Source: Streptomyces sp. 1-11
Lineage (GTDB): Bacteria; Actinomycetota; Actinomycetes; Streptomycetales; Streptomycetaceae
Assembly: GCF_007176755.1 (NCBI RefSeq)
Contig: NZ_BJTV01000007.1
Span: forward strand, 186,001-250,000
Reading direction: 5' to 3'
DNA: 64,000 nucleotides
Shown: positions 61,107-64,000 of the stretch, piece by piece
Numbering within the stretch: position 1 is the stretch's first letter
Layout: each line of letters starts with the position of its first letter
Made by a program: the position numbers and the translations under genes
Notes under the pieces: generated by a model
What the model was told of the DNA's origin: nothing
The model's database searches: none
Seen by the model: the letters and a program-made list of their open reading frames with translations, nothing else

Positions 61107-61554
61107 CCGGGTCTCCGGCCTGCCGGGGCGGTCCCGGAGGCTCCTGCAGGACGCTCCAGGCCACCGGCCCCAGCAGGTCGGTGAACCGCCGGAACAGGTC
61201 GAGGAACAGATCGTCGATCGTCAGCACCCCCACCACCCGGCCCGTGTCCAGGACCGGAAGCCGGCGGACCCCGGTGCGGCGGAACGTGCGATGGGCGGCC
61301 TCCAGGCTCTCGACGGCCTCGACGGTGACGACGCGGGCCGACATCACCGCGTCCACCCGCGTCCCGGCGTCCAGGCCACCGCCCATGCCGCGAACGGCGA
61401 GGTCGCGGTCGGTGACGATGCCGTGCAGGGCCCCGTCCACGACCACCAGCACGGACCCGACGGCGCTCTCGGCCATCAGCCGGGCCACCTCGGCCAGGGT
61501 GGCGTCCGGCGTCACGCACACCGGAGGAGCCGTCATCACCTCGGAGACCTTCAT
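61096..61554 (-). CDS. CBS-pair protein
   Basis: 152 residues with two CBS motifs (VSEVMTAPPVCVTPDATLAE; VDAVMSARVVTVEAVESLEA). It is similar to the hypoxic response proteins of mycobacteria in length and layout. ATG at 61554. It lies 36 bases after the nitroreductase gene and overlaps the RCK_C gene, suggesting one transcript from the box at 63572. Confidence 0.9.
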   Translation of the reverse strand: MKVSEVMTAPPVCVTPDATLAEVARLMAESAVGSVLVVVDGALHGIVTDRDLAVRGMGGGLDAGTRVDAVMSARVVTVEAVESLEAAHRTFRRTGVRRLPVLDTGRVVGVLTIDDLFLDLFRRFTDLLGPVAWSVLQEPPGPPRQAGDPDEP

Positions 61555-61590
61555 GGCTCCTCCTCGCTGTTGCGTTCCGCGAGGCCGGAC

Positions 61591-62580
61591 TCAGCGGACG
61601 TCGAGCAGTTCGGCGACCGGCCGCCGCGGGCTCGCGGGGCCTTCGGGGCCGTGGCCGAGCCGGATGACCATCTGCACGTGCCCCATCGCGGAGAGGGGGT
61701 CGCGGACGGCCCACCTGATCTCGGGCCACTCCAGGGGCTGCGAGGTGACCGAGGCGACCAGCCCGTCCACGGTGGCCCGGAGCAGGACCCGCTCCAGTGC
61801 CTGACCGGCCGTCAGCCAGTCCGCGGGCCGGTCGTGGGCGGTGCCCAGCAGGGCGATGTTCGGCCTCCGCTCGAAGAGCGCCCAGCCGCGTCCGGGCAGC
61901 GGACGGCCGACGGCGAAGTCACGCACGGGGACCGAGGAGCGGCGCTGCCGAGGACCGAAGGCCTCGGCGGTGATGCCGTCGACGGCCCCGGCGCCGCCGG
62001 AAGGGCCGGTGTGCGCCCAGTGCGCCGTCTCCTCGCGCACGTCCGGCGCTTGCGCCTCCCTGCCCTCGGCGTCGCTCGCCAGCTCCAGGATCGACTGCAC
62101 GTGCCACTCGCCGGGGAACAGCAGTTGTGCGCCCTCGGCGAGCGCGGCGTCCCGCAGCGTCTCCCGCACCGTGGTGGGAAGCGTCTCCTCGCGGAAGGGG
62201 AACCGGCTGGAGTGACGGCGGTGGACCGCGGGGCTCAGCCGGGCGAGCTCCCCGTCGGGGGCTCCCGTGCCGCACAGCCGGAGCTCGGCGAGGAACTCCG
62301 GGCAGGCCGGTTCGGGCAGCAGCCGCACGAGCGGCGCGAGCCCGGCTGCCGCGGCGGCCACGCGCAGGTTGAACAGGGCGGCGCCGCACCCCACGTGCAG
62401 GCCGCGGTTGTCGGGGTCGGTGCGCGGCAGCGCCCGCTCCAGGTCCGCGTACAGCCGCAGCACACCGGTGTCCCGCAGATAGCGGAAGGCCCACGGCTGG
62501 GCGTTGTGCAGCGACGGCGCGGCCGCGGCGTCGGCGACGAGTGCGGCGACGGTGTCCACGTCGGGAGGTTGTGCGGTCAC
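61591..62580 (-). CDS. Acg-family nitroreductase-like protein
   Basis: 329 residues with a duplicated nitroreductase fold like Acg of Mycobacterium tuberculosis, one of the most strongly DosR-induced genes. It has ADAAAAPSLHNAQPWAFR at the N terminus and ALERVLLRATVDGLVASVTSQ towards the C terminus. Acg-type proteins bind FMN but seem to lack nitroreductase activity and may store the flavin. GTG start at 62580 follows GAAGGAGAG. In operon with USP and CBS genes. Confidence 0.9.
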   Translation of the reverse strand: MTAQPPDVDTVAALVADAAAAPSLHNAQPWAFRYLRDTGVLRLYADLERALPRTDPDNRGLHVGCGAALFNLRVAAAAAGLAPLVRLLPEPACPEFLAELRLCGTGAPDGELARLSPAVHRRHSSRFPFREETLPTTVRETLRDAALAEGAQLLFPGEWHVQSILELASDAEGREAQAPDVREETAHWAHTGPSGGAGAVDGITAEAFGPRQRRSSVPVRDFAVGRPLPGRGWALFERRPNIALLGTAHDRPADWLTAGQALERVLLRATVDGLVASVTSQPLEWPEIRWAVRDPLSAMGHVQMVIRLGHGPEGPASPRRPVAELLDVR

Positions 62581-62610
62581 GGCGGCTCTCCTTCGTGCCG
62601 GTCTGCCGGT

Positions 62611-63489
62611 TCACTCGCGGGTCGGTACGGCGATGACAGGGCAGCGGGCGTGGTGCAGCACGCCCTGGCTGACCGAGCCCAGCAGCATCCCGGCGAAGCC
62701 TCCGCGGCCCCGGGTCCCCACCACCAGGCCCAGCGCATGCGCCGAGGCGTCGGTGAGCACCTGGACCGGATGCCCGACGAGCACTTCGTGGTGCAGGTCC
62801 ACCTCGGGATAGCGGGCCTGGCGTCCTGCCACGGCCTCGGAGAGGAGCCGGCGGGCCTCCCGCTGCGGCTCGCTCTCGTCAAAGATCCTCAGCGGGCCGG
62901 GCTCCCAGACGAGCAGGGCCCGCAGCCGGGCGCCGCGCAGGGCCGCCTCCTCGAACGCCACGTCGACAGCGGCTGCGGAGTGCGGGCTGCCGTCCACACC
63001 GACGACGAAGTACGCCGGCTCCTCGGTGACGTGTTCCGGCTCGGGCACGACCACCAGCGGACAGTGCGTACGGGCCATGACCGGCAGGGCCACGGACGAG
63101 GAGCCGAACACCTCCTGCTTCCGGCTCAGATGACGCGATCCCAGCACGACGGCGGCGGCGCCGCGGCTCTGCTCGCGCAGCACCCACACCGGGTCGCCCT
63201 CCGCGAGCAGCGCGTCGACCTGGAGCTGCGGGTGCCGGGCCGTGGCAAAGTCCACCGCCTGCCCCAGCACCTGCCGGCCGGCCTTGTGCAGAGCCTCGTT
63301 CCACTCCTCCCAAGAGGGCGGGACCTCCTGCCCCCGGTAGCCCCGGGTGGGCACGCCCTCCACGTGGACGGTCCGCAGCGGCAGGTGTCTGCGGGCGGCC
63401 TCGTCGGCCGCCCAGGCCAGTGCCATCCGGTGGACGGGATCGGGGTCTACGCCCACCACGATCGGCCGGCGGTCACCGTGCCCGGACAT
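62611..63489 (-). CDS. Tandem universal stress protein
   Basis: 292 residues with two USP domains (PIVVGVDPDPVHRMALAWAA; FVVGVDGSPHSAAAVDVAFE). The second has the full ATP motif VVGTRGRGGFAGMLLGSVSQ; the first has a degenerate one (VLGSRHLSRKQEVFGSSSV). ATG at 63489 follows GAGGAGG. It heads a four-gene operon (USP, nitroreductase, CBS, RCK_C) with a DevR-like box 83 bases upstream. Confidence 0.92.
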   Translation of the reverse strand: MSGHGDRRPIVVGVDPDPVHRMALAWAADEAARRHLPLRTVHVEGVPTRGYRGQEVPPSWEEWNEALHKAGRQVLGQAVDFATARHPQLQVDALLAEGDPVWVLREQSRGAAAVVLGSRHLSRKQEVFGSSSVALPVMARTHCPLVVVPEPEHVTEEPAYFVVGVDGSPHSAAAVDVAFEEAALRGARLRALLVWEPGPLRIFDESEPQREARRLLSEAVAGRQARYPEVDLHHEVLVGHPVQVLTDASAHALGLVVGTRGRGGFAGMLLGSVSQGVLHHARCPVIAVPTRE

Positions 63490-63571
63490 CGCCCTCGCCT
63501 CCTCAGCCGCGGTGGCGCGCGGGAATGCCGCCGCCAGTTCCATGGAAGGCCGCGCCGGCTCCGGCCTGCCA

Positions 63572-63587
63572 GGGGCCAATGGTCCCC
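63572..63587. promoter_or_regulatory. DevR/OsdR-like box upstream of USP-nitroreductase operon
   Basis: GGGGCC-AATG-GTCCCC, both halves identical to the box at 45794 with a different centre. It is 83 bases before the USP start. Confidence 0.6.
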
Positions 63588-63625
63588 ACGCACGTCCTGC
63601 CGGCCCTCCGCCGGCGCCCGGCGGG

Positions 63626-64000
63626 TCAGTGCCCGGGGACCGAGAAGGCGGCGGAACCACGGTGGGCCGGGTCCGGCGGCGCGGCGCGGCGCTCCGGTCC
63701 CCGGCGGGCCTCGATGTCGGCCCGTACGGAGGCCGTCAGACGGCCGAGCGCCTGCGATCGCACCGGCCGGACCGGCTCGGGATCCTCGATCCGGCGCGCC
63801 GGGCCGGGCAGCCCGGCCAGATCCTCGCGGAACCGCTCACGCGCGGCCCGCCAGTCGTCGGGCGCACCCGTGCGCCGCCCGTCCCGCATGCTCGTGAGCA
63901 GCAGCGGGCACGCGCGGTCCGGCGCCACCTCGGCCGCCAGCGCGATGACGTCCGGCCGCCCGGGCCGGCGGAAGACCTGCTTGCGGCCCGGCGCCGTGAC
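63626..64000 (-). CDS. pncB: Nicotinate phosphoribosyltransferase, C-terminal part (5' end outside window)
   Basis: The minus-strand frame is open from the window end to 63626 (124 residues). The first residues at the edge, TAPGRKQVFRRPG, match the conserved C-terminal region of nicotinate phosphoribosyltransferase, which makes nicotinate mononucleotide for NAD salvage. An apparent GTG start at 63928 is internal. In Mycobacterium tuberculosis a second copy, pncB2, belongs to the DosR regulon, which fits its place next to the stress operon. Confidence 0.82.
   Translation of the reverse strand, partial: VTAPGRKQVFRRPGRPDVIALAAEVAPDRACPLLLTSMRDGRRTGAPDDWRAARERFREDLAGLPGPARRIEDPEPVRPVRSQALGRLTASVRADIEARRGPERRAAPPDPAHRGSAAFSVPGH

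Noticed and set aside
63626..63928. Complete small gene starting at GTG 63928
   Set aside because: The frame stays open to the window end and encodes the conserved C-terminal part of nicotinate phosphoribosyltransferase.

Overview
This window is chromosomal DNA of a high-GC actinomycete, almost certainly a Streptomyces. Base composition is about 70-73% G+C, third codon positions are strongly G/C, GTG starts and ATGA/GTGA overlaps are common, and rare TTA (bldA) codons occur. It contains a complete pentalenolactone cluster. I see no rRNA, tRNA, CRISPR array, insertion sequence or integrase.

Layout. (1) 1-3.4 kb is the end of an NRPS-type cluster running in from the left: a type II thioesterase with Cys at the nucleophile position, a free-standing condensation-domain protein and an SbnB-like 2,3-diaminopropionate enzyme. 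A perfect 18-bp-stem terminator (3451-3492) closes it. (2) 3.5-16.3 kb is the pentalenolactone cluster, penI-A-B-D-E-F-G-H-M-gap1 on the minus strand and the MarR regulator penR divergent. FPP synthase and pentalenene synthase build the hydrocarbon. PenI, PenH, PenF, PenE, PenD and PenM oxidise it in turn, PenG is the likely exporter, and Gap1 is the resistant GAPDH. PenM carries M77, M81 and F232, which points to pentalenolactone rather than neopentalenolactone. penE and penM each contain one TTA codon. (3) 16.5-41.1 kb is mixed accessory and housekeeping content: a trypsin-STAND NTPase-beta-propeller protein (also with a TTA codon), a zinc metallopeptidase, a phosphotransferase, an FMN reductase, a HAD hydrolase, an unusual LDH-like enzyme, a SpoIIE phosphatase, htpG next to a RheA-like regulator with two RheA-type operators, a LysR/oxidoreductase pair, a P450 overlapping a Tat-exported DUF1259 protein, and a TetR-linked ABC exporter operon with twin operators. 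(4) 41-64 kb reads as a hypoxia/dormancy island. It holds a GH65 phosphorylase-like enzyme, a DUF1918-XRE-PNPOx protein, CBS and DUF1876 proteins, four universal stress proteins, an Acg-type nitroreductase, a 2-oxoacid dehydrogenase (E1 alpha, E1 beta, E2) with its own acyl-CoA synthetase and acyl carrier protein, a group 3b-type [NiFe]-hydrogenase operon, and the 3' part of a nicotinate phosphoribosyltransferase.

The most notable overall signal is a recurring 16-bp element, roughly GGGNCC-N4-GNCCC(C/T), found upstream of five transcription units in region 4 (45794, 52531, 52698, 59318, 63572). It resembles a DevR/DosR (Streptomyces OsdR) box. It ties the stress proteins, the hydrogenase, the dehydrogenase/ACP operon and the nitroreductase operon into one candidate regulon. 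The regulator gene itself is not in the window.
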